A stretch of DNA of 64,000 nt from Hyposmocoma kahamanoa (taxonomy: Eukaryota; Arthropoda; Insecta; Lepidoptera; Cosmopterigidae), in NCBI RefSeq assembly GCF_003589595.1, contig NW_020654810.1, positions 20,155,201 to 20,219,200 on the forward strand, in the 5' to 3' direction. The position numbers and the translations under genes were made by a program. Of the stretch, positions 25,090 to 35,639 are shown piece after piece; the stretch's first letter is position 1; each line of letters starts with the position of its first letter. The notes under the pieces are model-generated. The model worked only from the letters and a program-made list of their open reading frames with translations. It was not told the origin of the DNA and did no database searches.

Positions 25090-27185
25090 CTCCACAATAC
25101 TAACTGCTGTGCCTCCGAATGCGTCGCAATGAAAGTAATAAGAACAAAGCGCAATGCAAGAATATATGATGCCATTCCTGGGATTTTACGTGAAGCACAT
25201 TGTTAAATTTGCAACATTCGAAGTTGCAAACACAATCATTTAAATTCATTATATATTTTACCTGCAGTATCTTGATTGTTATCAAACGAAAAATGGTTGA
25301 TAATACACGGAATCCGACGTCATTATGCACAGATATAAGTAAACAAATACATAACAACAACACGAGCTATGTGAAATAAAAGCAATATGCAAATAGGGTA
25401 AATAACATAGACATCTGACGTACCCGTGAGAATGATGTAAGATAGGTCTGGCCGAAGGGCGTAAACGAGGGAACTCTCCCTTCTTTTTGACAATGCGAAC
25501 TATGACGCATGCGCGTTGTGCGATTTGACCCGTATTTTTTATTTATTCCATGACTAGGGTTCCACGGGAGATAAGAAAACCTTCTATAACAAAACAGAGG
25601 AGCAGGTTAAAACGAAAACGAAAGTGAATATACGTCCATTGTGCGTAATTTTGTAAAAAAAAATATGGACTGTGAATTGAAGTTTGTTTATAGAAGTTCT
25701 CATTAGATATTATGTCTAATCATGTCATGGGTTAGGCATAACATTCTGAGACCTATACCCAAAATTACAGACCTACTTGGATTAGTCATAACCACTACAC
25801 TAATGTTAATAAATAATTCAATAATTATATACGTAAATAAATTTTCGAAATAAAACCAACCTAACCATTCAACTCGCGCTTAACCATTTTTTTTTTAATT
25901 TTTTTCGACAATAGGATTGCACAAAACAATCGGTCAACGCACGAGGTCACGCAGCGTGGCATGTTTCACATTTGCCGACAATGGAAGAATTAATCAACAG
26001 CTATATATGTGATGATGATATGTTTTGCGTCATCTCTATTTCACTATGAATGCCAGTAACGTTGTCGTTATTTTGATTTAAGGTGTCGGACACAGCATTA
26101 CTTGTACAGCATATGTATTATTGTAGGCATTAGAAATGTATGCTATAAGTACGTACGATGTAATATAAGTAAGTACGATGAAAAAATACGTATGTAACGA
26201 TGTAATGAAAATTATATTTGTTGCATTACAGTTCTATTTTCGAAAGCCCAAGTGGAACTATTCGAGTTAGTGATTGAGTGATTAGTGACCCTATTTCATT
26301 CTAATATAATATTAGTTGAAATTTAAAAAATTATGATTTTCTCGCTCGGTAGGTTCAGGATGCTGCCTTCAAAAGTTTACTTTACCGATTTAGGTATAAG
26401 GTTAATATTCGGTTACGATAACGAATTCATTATTTGAATTATGAGATCGGATTTATTGAAAACATGTACATTTCGGCATTACAAATTCGTAACCATGTTA
26501 AAAGTAATCAATTCAAAGTTTCCTCTTACTCTAATCGTTTAGATATAAGGTTAACATTCGAAGTGACGTTTTCTTAAAAAAAAAAAGGGTTTCTCAATAA
26601 TTATATTTGGCCATTTCCGTAAAAGTATAATTACTCCTAAGTTTAGACTTTAAAAATAGAGTTCTATTTTTATTTATACCGCGTTATAGAATTGACAAAT
26701 ATAAATATATTTTTATTTTCTCACGTGTTAGACAAATTTTTTTCTTTCTAGCATTTTGTTATTTGTTTAACCATTTTGTTATTTACGATACATTATTATT
26801 TATCTTGAATAACAAATTGTTATTATACTGCTTACCTATTAAAAGCTATTTCAGTATTGTTCAATGAGTTCTTAAGATTTATTGACATCTTTATCTGTAA
26901 TGTCATAGACATACTAGTGCGTATTGTTTATATACTGTGTGTCCATTTTATCGGTTGCTATGTTTTTTTATTTTATTCATATTTGAGCCATGTTTTTTTA
27001 ATGATCGTCCATCGTTACGCAATTGATATGCGTTTAGAGTGAAGTGTATTATTATTGTATCGTTTTACTATAGTAGTAACAATGAAAGTTCCATAACTCC
27101 ATTTTTAGTATCCAGATATAATTCGTAATGGTATGGTGTCGGTGCGTCGAATCTTAACAGTCACAGTCACCGACAGTTCCATTGG
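25090..27185. other. No recognisable gene
   Basis: Holds a palindromic GACGCATGCGCG near 25504-25515 resembling an NRF1 site, and a short duplicated motif TTTAG-TATAAGGTTAA near 26390 and 26530. Nothing else supported. Confidence 0.4.
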
Positions 27186-27292
27186 GATGCGACTAGTGGT
27201 GAAAGAGACTCAGTCTTTTAAGGCCTTTTAAAAAACTTCGACTAATTTTTAACGCCTCACGACTGACTAGTCGTGACTAGACTAGACTGATT

Positions 27293-27464
27293 GTCGTATT
27301 CCAGAACTCTACTCAATATTCAAGTCAGGACTTGAGTATTGCAGTGAGCATTGAAAATCATACTCAAGGCCTTGCCCTTAGGGTCGTATTTCCAGTGCTT
27401 GATATCATACTCAAGTCTGTTCGAACCCTGACTTGAGCATTGAGTAGAGTTCTGGAATACGACT
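27293..27464. repeat. Palindromic insert inside the hAT element
   Basis: Arms of about 38 bp (27293-27330 and 27427-27464) are inverted copies beginning GTCGTATTCCAGAACTCTAC, with about three mismatches. The roughly 95-bp loop carries further CTTGAGTAT motifs. It is either a small foldback element inserted in the hAT element or part of its original structure; I see no clear target duplication. Confidence 0.7.
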
Positions 27465-27941
27465 CTTAGTCTTTTAACCCACAAGTCTTGAGTCATAAGA
27501 CTAAAACTGAAGACTAATTCGAGTCGAAGTCTTTTAACCCTAAGAAGCTTAAGACTTATAGGAATAAAACAACTAAAAAGACTAAAACGATTGGCGCCTC
27601 ATAGCCTCGAGAGTTGCGAGTCATGAGCCGTATGGTATGATTATATTTCTACCCACAAGGTATTTATTTCACGATTTTTATTATAAGTAAATAAACGTGA
27701 TTATTTACTACATATTACTTACGTCATTTTTATTTATAAACTTCGGGTTTAATAAGACATAAAATAGGTATAAGTCCTTTGCAAACAAGTCGAGTTGTTT
27801 AAGTCTTTCAAGTCGTTTAAGTCTTTTGATTCTTTTAGTATAACAACTGAGTCTTATTAATAAAAACTCGAATCCCCAGGCTTAATTTTAGAGTCGAGTC
27901 CTGTAAAATGGAGTCGTCGTCAAAACGCCTTAAAAGACTAA

Positions 27942-28079
27942 TGCCCACTTGCACTAAACTTAAGTATGTCTTAAACCAATGCTTAAATTGATAAGACACT
28001 CTTAACACAATGTAATAGGAGTGTCTTTTGCATTGCAATTATTGGTTTAAGACGTACCTAGGTTTAGTGCAAGTGGACA
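27942..28079. repeat. Second palindromic insert inside the hAT element
   Basis: A 138-bp foldback. The left arm starts TGCCCACTTGCACTAAAC and the right arm read inward starts TGTCCACTTGCACTAAAC. The complementarity, with mismatches, extends about 60 bp and includes GTCTTAAACCAAT. It has no coding capacity. Confidence 0.75.
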
Positions 28080-28175
28080 TGAGTCTCTTTCATCTCTAGA
28101 TGCGACTCTGCAGGAGAGAATACCAGAACACGTAAATATGTCAACATCAGGCAATACTTTGGAAATGGAGGTGGA

Positions 28176-28406
28176 ATTGCAGTGTCACTCAGAACTTTAA
28201 ATCCCAAAGATCATATGGGCACTGCCCCCTACGCCGGTCAGCCTGAGACGTAATTTGACAAGTCTCATATGCCTGTAATTTCACCAACACCCTTATCCTT
28301 CAAAACCGGAACGCAGTAATGCTCACATTACTGCTTGGCGGCAGAAACTGGTAAAGTGGCAGTCCTTCCCTGGACAAACTCTTTCACATGGAGCTCTACT
28401 GCTACC
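28176..28406 (-). mobile_element. Family B copy 5, 3'-truncated
   Basis: The hairpin CAGTAATGCTCACATTACTG is perfect (28314-28333). The A-tail side is missing and the element 5' end is intact (CTCTACTGCTACC). Confidence 0.8.
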
Positions 28407-28611
28407 AAATATAAATTATTACTAGTATTTTAAATAAAAATATAATATACTACAAGCTTATGGCTTTTGGATCCCTGAATAGGCAACATTTTTCGGTGAC
28501 CAGAAGGCTAGCAGTTACTTTAAAGAACATGTTTAGCTATTCAAAGAATAAACCTAGTTAACTTCCAAGGCACCATGCCCCCAGGTCGCGGCCCTCGACG
28601 AAAATTTATTG

Positions 28612-28803
28612 ACTTTTTTTATGATATCAATAACAGCTGCCAACATCAGTTAAAGGTTTAAATCGCAAAGATCTCAGGGGTACTGACACTGCGTCCGTCA
28701 CCCTTTGATACAAAGTTGACAAGTCCCATGTGGCTTCAACAGCACCTTCCAAACAATGCATAATGCTCTTATAACTGCTTGGCGGCAGAAATACTACAGC
28801 TAC
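28612..28803 (-). mobile_element. Family B copy 6, internally deleted
   Basis: The T-rich tail complement (TTTTTTTATGATATCAA) joins directly to CAGTTAAAGG, so about 60 bp is lost. The end near 28790-28803 is shortened too. Confidence 0.7.
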
Positions 28804-28841
28804 TTAAGTTTTCTTGCATTCTTTTCTCATATTAAATATTA

Positions 28842-30117
28842 GGGGTTAAAGTATGAAATTGGCGTTTTATTGCAATAGGTTCTTTGAATTTTCATAGAAT
28901 CTTCATGGTTTGAGGTTTTCGAATGAAACTTTTTTCAAATGGTTTCTGTGATTTTTTTTTAAATTTGAAACATTTGAATATCGACTTTCAATTGTTTTTG
29001 TTATTCAATTTAGACAAGAAAGATGGATACTGCGAAAATTAGAGTGATTTTTGAATACGAGTTCCGACGCGGAACTAACGCGGCAGAAACAGCCCGCAAT
29101 ATCAATGCTGCGTTTGGAGAGGGGTCTACTAATGAACGCACCGTGCGATTTTGGTTTAAACGCTTTCGTGATGGAAATTTCGACTTAAAGAACGAGCCAC
29201 GAGGAAGACCACCCACACAAGTGAATAACGATGAATTAAGAGAGATAGTGGAAGCCGATCCTAGTCAAACTACCCAGGAATTAGCGGCATGGTTTAACGT
29301 TACCTTACCCACAATATTGACTCACTTGCGTCAAATCAATAAAATAAAAAAATACGAAAAATGGGTGCCTCATGATTTGACTGATCTGCAGAAAGAAACG
29401 CGTGTTGAAACTTGTGTTGCCTTGTTGAACCGGTACAGAAATGAAGGAATATTGGATCGAATTGTAACATGTGATGAAAAGTGGATTCTTTATGATAACC
29501 GGAAAAGAAAAATGCAATGGCTGACCCCAGGTCAAATGCCACAACAGTGTCCTAAAGCAAAACTTACCAATAAAAAGGTAATGGTAACTGTTTGGTGGTC
29601 TCAGCATGGTGTTATTCACTATAGTTTTCTCCGATCTGGTCAAGCAATAACGGCAGATGTCTATTGTGCCGAACTCCGAACCATATTGACAAAACTAGCA
29701 GTAAAACAGCCCCGACTCATGAATCGATCTTCACCATTATTGCTCCACGACAACGCGAGACCTCACACAGCACGAGAAACCATTTTGACCCTTCAGGAAC
29801 TGCAGTTAGAAACCATTCGTCATCCTCCGTATTCACCAGACCTTGCTCCAACGGACTACCATTTTTTTCGTGATTTGGACAATTATCTACGTGACAAGAA
29901 GTTTTCTTCCCAGGAGGCAGTACAAAATGCTTTCACACAGTTTGTGCAGTCTAGGTCGTCGGAGTTCTATCGCAAAGGCATTAATAACCTTCCCATTAGA
30001 TGGCAGCAATGTATAGATAATAATGGCAACTATTTTGATTAAATAAATTTGTTAAAAATTTAAAAAATAAACAATTTAGATTTTCAGTACAAATCGGCAA
30101 TTTCATACTTTAACCCC
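28842..30117 (+). mobile_element. Complete mariner transposon (cecropia-like group)
   Basis: A 1,276-bp element bounded by TA on both sides (28840-28841 and 30118-30119). The terminal inverted repeats begin GGGGTTAAAGTATGAAATTG at the left and are matched at the right end; the first 20 bases are identical, then one mismatch, then CG again. Between them lies a single uninterrupted transposase gene with about 180 bp of leader and 75 bp of trailer. Size, TA duplication and TIR length are those of an autonomous mariner. The intact ORF and nearly identical TIRs suggest a young copy, unlike almost every other TE in the window. Confidence 0.95.
29023..30042 (+). CDS. Mariner transposase, 339 aa, intact DD34D
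   Basis: Cut-and-paste transposase that binds the terminal inverted repeats and moves the element into TA sites; it would act in the nucleus. The N-terminal third (about residues 1-110) is the paired-type helix-turn-helix DNA-binding region, with GRPP at 61-64 in the linker between its two helix-turn-helix units. The mariner signature WVPHDL is at 114-119. The catalytic triad is complete: D151 in TCDEKW, D243 in LLHDN and D278 in TDYHFF, with 34 residues between the last two, which defines DD34D. YSPDLAP is at 270-276. The length is usual for mariners (about 340-350) and the start is the first ATG in frame. I see no stop, frameshift or missing catalytic residue. The overall pattern resembles the cecropia (Hsmar1-like) group rather than mauritiana or irritans; that placement is by eye. 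Confidence 0.96.
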   Translation: MDTAKIRVIFEYEFRRGTNAAETARNINAAFGEGSTNERTVRFWFKRFRDGNFDLKNEPRGRPPTQVNNDELREIVEADPSQTTQELAAWFNVTLPTILTHLRQINKIKKYEKWVPHDLTDLQKETRVETCVALLNRYRNEGILDRIVTCDEKWILYDNRKRKMQWLTPGQMPQQCPKAKLTNKKVMVTVWWSQHGVIHYSFLRSGQAITADVYCAELRTILTKLAVKQPRLMNRSSPLLLHDNARPHTARETILTLQELQLETIRHPPYSPDLAPTDYHFFRDLDNYLRDKKFSSQEAVQNAFTQFVQSRSSEFYRKGINNLPIRWQQCIDNNGNYFD

Positions 30118-30139
30118 TATTATATGTATATAGAATGTC

Positions 30140-30580
30140 ATAACAAATATTGTATTTGTAACTAATCGCAGTGGTCCCTACAAATCTCTTTTATATGTTT
30201 ATATAGTCTTTTTTAGTTAAGTCTTATATTTAAATTTTAAATTTAAATGGGACTGTTTTTGGCACATTTTCTTATTATTGACTATTGTTTCTGTTTTGAT
30301 CGAGAGCTGTTCGTTGTTTTGTGATAAACTGTAAACATTTACTTTGGTCTTGCCATTGATACAGTCCGCTACAATATTATTAATGTCTTTATTTCAATCT
30401 TTTTTAAATTCATAATCGCAAGTATGACTGCTCCGAGTAACTGGAGTTTCAAACGAAACCTCGTGTATTTTTGCCACATCTACGTTTTTATCTTCTTTGC
30501 AATTAACATTTGAAAACGGGAATAAACGCGTTTACACACGAATAGGTATTTTTACACACCTACCTAGTTTCCCGATTTTT
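30140..30580. other. No recognisable gene
   Basis: A+T-rich spacer between the mariner and the Penelope-like remnant. Confidence 0.4.
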
Positions 30581-31190
30581 CGGCCAGGTTGCACTGGCTG
30601 TGGTCACGGGCGGGCTGACTGGAGATGCGGTGTTTACATCTCCATCTCGGCGGTGGAATCTTCATCCACCCGTATAACGCTTTTTAAATTATCGCCACAA
30701 ACAACACCAACGGTGTCCCTATTCTGTATCACAGCCGTATTCTGGTACGCAGTCGATCACGAATGTTGAGTTTTTGCAAACACCAGATTCTCCATGCTGC
30801 AGATAATTTGAAATCGTCCTCCAGACAGAAATTATTAGGATCCAATCGCTTGACGTACAACTCTTGATTAAAAGTGACGATCGGTGGAGAGAACCTGCGT
30901 ACAATGAAAATCAATCCAGTGATTTGTACCCTTTTCCAGTAAATGTTCTGCAATCGCTGACTTACCACATTGGCGACTTTTTACAGCTACGATATGTTCT
31001 TTGTATCTTTCAGACAGTTCTCTTCGTCTTGCCTATGTAGCAACTACCGCAACAGCAATCAATTTTGTAGACGCCAGGTGTTTGAAGTGGTCCTTCGGAG
31101 TAACCACCACGTTGTTTACTTTTATACCCGGAGTTCTTTGCAATTGTTACTTTCTTTCATTTGTTCACAAAAAACGGGTACGAATTTGTG
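30580..31190 (-). pseudogene. Penelope-like element: decayed GIY-YIG endonuclease end
   Basis: Read on the minus strand from about 31190, the frames give GVYKIDCCCGSCYIGKTKRT (the GIY...YIG pair and nearby Cys-rich motif), a stop, then in the next frame ERYKEHIVAVKSRQCGKSAI and AEHLLEKGTNHWIDF, and finally in a third frame NNFCLEDDFKLSAAWR (residues 45-60 of the frame 30968-30729). In this order they are the C-terminal endonuclease of Penelope-like retroelements, which follows the reverse transcriptase. No RT is visible upstream, so the copy is 5'-truncated and frameshifted. The trailer, with CCAGTCAGCCCGCCCGTGAC and AACCTGGCCGAAAAATCGGG, probably extends to about 30580. Non-functional. Confidence 0.75.
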
Positions 31191-31562
31191 GTATCTTCAG
31201 TAAGTACAATATTCAAAGTTACACATCACTACCATGTACGTAGTTTTTTATTTGAGCATAATAATGAAGTGTATTGTTATCTTTCCTTAATGACATAGAC
31301 CTTTTAACACGCATGACTTAAAATTTCTTCTGGCTGTCCAATTCTGTACAAGTAACATTTAACATTGGAATAGAGCCTTGACTTCTTTTGACCGCTGTTC
31401 AAGAGAGTGTTCAAACAAATACGTGCTTAATACAATAGTATTTAAGTTTTAAATCTTCACGAACAAACTTGGAATTGTTTGTTTTATAAATTTTTAGAGA
31501 ATTTTGAAGAAAAGTGTGAATTTTTGAAAGTGAAACAACGAAAGTTATTGTGCCTTACGTCT

Positions 31563-32091
31563 TATTTTTAACCGACTTCAAAAAAGGAATCTCAATTTGT
31601 CTGTATTTTCTTTTTTTTGTGTGCCTATATGTTACGGGATTACTCCGACATTTGTGAACCGATTTCGACGATTCTTTTTTGTTGGAAAGGGGGTACCTCA
31701 GTAGTGATCCCATTGAAATATTCCACCTGTGAGGAGGTAAATTAGGGATTGATTTCAGTTTATTGAATTTCACCCAATTTCCGTTAACCGATTTCAATAA
31801 AATGTCAAAAACAAGCAGCGAAAACGGATAAGCAAACTTTTGAGGTGGGTTATCTTTTATAATAATTTGAAAAATTGAAATCGATTACCGGAAAGTGCGC
31901 GAAACCGGAGGCATCCCCTAGTATGCCACCCTTAGAATTAAATGGGACCAATATTGAGGTACCTTCTTTCCAACAAAAAATTATCATCAAAATCGGTTCA
32001 TAAATAATAATCCGGAGTAATTGCGTAACATACACACACGAAAAAATAGTCGAATTGAGAAACTCCTCCTTTTATGAAGTCGGTTAAAAAA
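31563..32091. mobile_element. CCGACTTC TIR element, longest copy
   Basis: Inverted ends TTTTTAACCGACTTC...AAAAGGA and, at the right read inward, TTTTTAACCGACTTCATAAAAGGAGG; TA lies next to both ends. It is 529 bp, without a transposase. Fragments of the same family are at 10974-11109, 11620-11755 and 57640-57925. Confidence 0.7.
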
Positions 32092-32567
32092 GTAATAACG
32101 TTTTTAGTTTATTTTTTCTGTTGTACTACTATTCCTGCTAAAGCAATTGTTGTTATATTACAATTAATCACGAAAACCGTACAGTGAATTTAACAAAAAC
32201 TTTCTCATAGAATCAAATTCCATACGATTAAACGATGATGTTGGAAATTGCATTTTCCATGGACTATAATAAACACATCAAACATGGCGAATGCTCGTTC
32301 CACAAAGCTTGGCATATTTGCACGTGACTGGCACGCGCCGAGCCCTATGGGGTTCCTCAGGCACTCTCAGGGGGACATGAGGGACTGTGGTAATAGTGAT
32401 GGCTAGCAATACGTTTAATATTTTGTTAGAAAATCAAACTAGAGTAAAATTCTGAATAATGGTACATTCAAAATAAGGTTTGTAACGTTGTATTAATTTA
32501 ATATAAATATTAATCCCAGAAGAACGCTTGAGATTAGTACAAATAATAATTAACTTAGTCTAAAACC

Positions 32568-32672
32568 AGGGAACTCCCTGTACTATGAGTACCCAGAATA
32601 CACAGAGCAGAATTTAGAAAAGTTCGTTTCCGAAATTGGTCCTACTGGGAATCGTGATTGGGATATCTCTAG
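32568..32672 (-). mobile_element. SINE family G fragment
   Basis: GGGAACTCCCTGTACTATGA, TTTAGAAAAGTTCGTTTCC and TTGGTCCTACTGGGAATCG align with 56288-56405 on the same strand. The B box is decayed. Confidence 0.5.
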
Positions 32673-32700
32673 ATTGAGGCATCTAGGCATCTCAATCTAG
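32669..32700. repeat. Short hairpin CTAGATTGAG...CTCAATCTAG
   Basis: 10-bp perfect arms enclosing the direct repeat GCATCTAGGCATCT. It lies between the family G fragment and the foldback at 32720. Confidence 0.7.
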
Positions 32701-32719
32701 GCGCGTTTGCCGATTATAA

Positions 32720-32843
32720 GGGCTAGCACGACAGAGCGCGACGTGCGCGAGAGCGATGTAAAGCGCGAAATCTCTATGCGAGAATAGCAGTATATCGCGC
32801 TGTATGTCGCTCTCGCGCAAGTCGCGCCCAGTTCTGCTAGCCC
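32720..32843. mobile_element. CpG-rich foldback element
   Basis: A 124-bp inverted repeat. The left arm starts GGGCTAGCACGACAGAGCGC and the right arm read inward starts GGGCTAGCAGAACTGGGCGC; about 49 bp pair, including GTGCGCGAGAGCGA. Both strands would fold into a long hairpin. No ORF. Confidence 0.75.
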
Positions 32844-32977
32844 TACATCTGAATTTGATACTATTGTTTTATGGTACAACTTCGGTAATAATGAGAAGTA
32901 TGAAAGGTAATGTCAAACTTATTTTGGTAATAATTAAATTAATTTAACATCTGTGCTTTAGTATGTCGAAAGATTAA

Positions 32978-33107
32978 GTAGCAGTAGAGCTTCTTGTGAA
33001 AGTGTTCTATCAGGGAAGCACTGCCACCTTATATATTTCTGCCACCAAACAGCAATGTGAGCATTACTGCGTTCCGGTTTTGAAGGGTAAGGGTGCTGGT
33101 GAAATTG
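32978..33107 (+). mobile_element. Family B copy 7, 3'-truncated
   Basis: Starts GTAGCAGTAGAGCTTC and stops at GCTGGTGAAATTG. The hairpin is GCAATGTGAGCATTACTGC. Confidence 0.75.
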
Positions 33108-33154
33108 TAATAAAATTAGTATAATAAAAAAAAAACCTATGTCAATACACATCC

Positions 33155-33290
33155 AAAAGATGACACTATTTTTTGGATCTAAATCGCGTATATTCGATTT
33201 TTCAAGCAAATCATCGTTTCGGCCTCTTTACATGTGCCGTGATCACGGAGTTTAGTTTCCAGAAGATGTTAATGTTTGTATAGTCTTTAA
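33155..33290. mobile_element. CGAAACG/GGGCCC MITE, partial
   Basis: GACACTATTTTTTGGATCTA, AATCGCGTATATTCG, CGTTTCGGCC and CTTTACATGTGCCGTGATC match the family arms. Confidence 0.55.
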
Positions 33291-33382
33291 ATTAAACCCG
33301 ATTTAGTACAAGTAGTGCGCTGTACTATTAGTTGCAATTCAGTTTAGTTACTGCTTACAGCTCGCACTAGTTATGTGGTCTG

Positions 33383-33558
33383 TGAGGAAAACCCTGTGTC
33401 GCGGGTGCTACGGACACACACATAGACAACAAGAAATTTCACGTAAATTCATTAGAGAAATAAATGTAGGCCATACAAATATATCTCCCGGTCCGGGAAC
33501 TGAACCCGGGATCTATGCGTCGCAAACCAGCATGGTAACCGTTCGACCACGGAGGCAA
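33383..33558 (-). mobile_element. SINE family F copy 2
   Basis: Minus strand: TGCCTCCGTGGTCGAACGG (A box TGGTCGAACGG), B-box region GGTTCAGTTCCC, ATTTGTATGGCCTACATTT and ACCCGCGACACAGGGTTTTC. The (TTA)n tail is missing. Confidence 0.8.
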
Positions 33559-33559
33559 T

Positions 33560-35450
33560 TACTCCTAGACAGCAGAAATAGGTATGGTGGCGTAGTGCAT
33601 CTATGGACGAACACTCTCACAAGTAACTCTACGGCTTTAGTAATACATTACTAATTTGCAAAGAAAAAAGAAGGGAAAGGAAACAAAATTTTGTCAAAGC
33701 ACCTACAATTACGGAGTGGCATTGTAAATCTCATAAAATATATATATAAGCTTTTACATCTATATAAGCTGACTTTAAACGGCACATGAATTTCTAACCC
33801 GATGCGTATTTGAAAACCATATTCAGACATTTTGGGAATCCCCAACATTACATTGATTTATACTCATCCGTTACTGACATTGAAAACCCTAGGGATTTAC
33901 TACTAACTCATACAACGCAATTAACGCTATGAACAACGGACGTTATCACGTTATAAATTTTCTACGCCATTGTAAAGAAATAACCTATAAATTGTCACGC
34001 TTTTGCTTTGCAGCAACCCTATTCTTGTTGGAAATTCAAATACGAAGGGGTTCGATATTTTGAAATGTTACTGGCCACATCGTAACAATGTTACAAAAGC
34101 TGCTATCGACGGTTACGTTTAAGTCGAAATTCGAAAATTTTAGCACAGAATATCGAATATCGATTACAAAATGTCAAAAGCGGATTTCATTTTTGGGGAT
34201 AAATAAAAGTATGATGAAAAGGGGTGAATGTAACATTTTGCAACAGGGATTAGGGAATAAAAGGGGTGTAATATTGAGGCGGAGGGAGGAATTTGATTTG
34301 TTTTCTCATTAGCATAACAAAAATGACATAAAATGATTGTAATTTAGTTAGACTTGTATATTGCGAGTTTTGCCATGTTACTACTATGTTGCCATATTTT
34401 TCTTTGATTAGTTGACAAGCTTGCATTTATAAAAGAATGCCACTGCATCAATGTATTACATTCAATTGTTAGCAAGCATCTCGTCTAAAGAAAAGGTATC
34501 GTATGTACGTACGAGTAATTATGGGATAATTTTTTAACATTTTGATAATGTATTTTTGTTGTTACTACCCGGCATTAGTAGAAAATTCACGCTGTACCCT
34601 TGGCCTAGGGAAAATTCGCTCCAAATACCAGAATGCAACCGGAAGCGTTACACGCGCTTTGCAATTAAATCGACCAGCGCTGTATCCTGTCGTACGTAAC
34701 TCTCACTGGTATACGTGTATAGAGTACAACATGGGTGATCGCAATGCTATATATTTGCTTCGACAAAAATACAGTTCGACATTCCATATTATTTATTTAT
34801 CACGTAAAACATTTTTTGTATCCAAAGCAAAATTATCGCTAATAGTTTTTTAACGATACCTACAAAGAGAATAAGTATGGTCTGCATATATAAAGCAATC
34901 GTTCGATCGTAAAAGTGTATACTCGCCTTTTATTGTGTATTTTTATATAAACAACGTGATTAGCATCACTAATATTTTTCAAGGAGGTTTTTAAGCCACC
35001 TCTGTAAGTGTCTCATCCGATTTCGAGTGGCACTTAGAATACAAACTCCTCAAACTCAACAATCCTTAGTAGGACATTACAATGACAATGTTCCGTCGTC
35101 AGTCAATAAATCAACATTGAGAGAGCAAATTTGTTTATTCATAGCGCCCGTAGCAATTGGAGCCCGCATGTCAAGTCTACAATGCGAATTGAATGATTGA
35201 ATGATGGAGTAAAACTTAGTAACATAGTAATAACATGTGGAATTGTTACGATTGTAAAGGTAAAATTGGGCGAGATTTATTGGTGAATCTTATTATCTAA
35301 AACCTATATTCGTAATACAGTTGAGACTTTCACAAGGGAGATTCAGAAGAATGGAACACTAACGGGTGAGCGCGATTTTTAAGGGGTAATTCTAATCATA
35401 CAATACAAACAAAACTAAGGTCAACTATTAATGTCAATAATTTAACAAAT
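33560..35450. other. No recognisable gene
   Basis: A 103-codon ORF at 34542-34853 (+) shows no motif I know. No repeats were matched. Confidence 0.4.
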
Positions 35451-35454
35451 CGTG

Positions 35455-35634
35455 GGTATGTTGGTAAGCGACACGCCTATCCACAACAGTTGCGTGTCAC
35501 TCAAAGCTTTAATTCGTAAAGATCTGAGAGGCACTGCCACTGCACCTGTCGCCCTTAGACATCAAGTTGACAAATCCCACGTGCCCGTAGTTTCTTACCC
35601 TTCAAAACCTGAACGCAGTAATGCTCACATTGCT
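35455..35634 (-). mobile_element. Family B copy 8, truncated at both ends
   Basis: Runs from TTGGTAAGCGACACGCC to CAGTAATGCTCACATTGCT, which stops within the hairpin. Confidence 0.75.
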
Positions 35635-35639
35635 AAATT

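Larger units (their letters stand above)
27194..28098. mobile_element. Non-autonomous hAT-type element, 905 bp, 8-bp TSD
   Basis: Flanked by a perfect 8-bp direct repeat GATGCGAC (27186-27193 and 28099-28106). Its ends are inverted: left TAGTGGTGAAAGAGACTCA, right end read inward TAGAGATGAAAGAGACTCA, two mismatches in 19. An 8-bp duplication with TAGNG-type ends is the hAT signature. No transposase is encoded. The interior is packed with short motifs of the type AGTCTTTTAA or its complement in both orientations (near 27211, 27468, 27527, 27550, 27798, 27818, 27930), as expected for subterminal transposase-binding repeats. Two separate palindromes lie within it (27293-27464 and 27942-28079). 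Confidence 0.8.

Noticed and set aside
29305..29643. 112-codon minus-strand ORF
   Set aside because: Shadow of the mariner transposase.
33373..33654. 93-codon plus-strand ORF
   Set aside because: Lies across the antisense of SINE family F.
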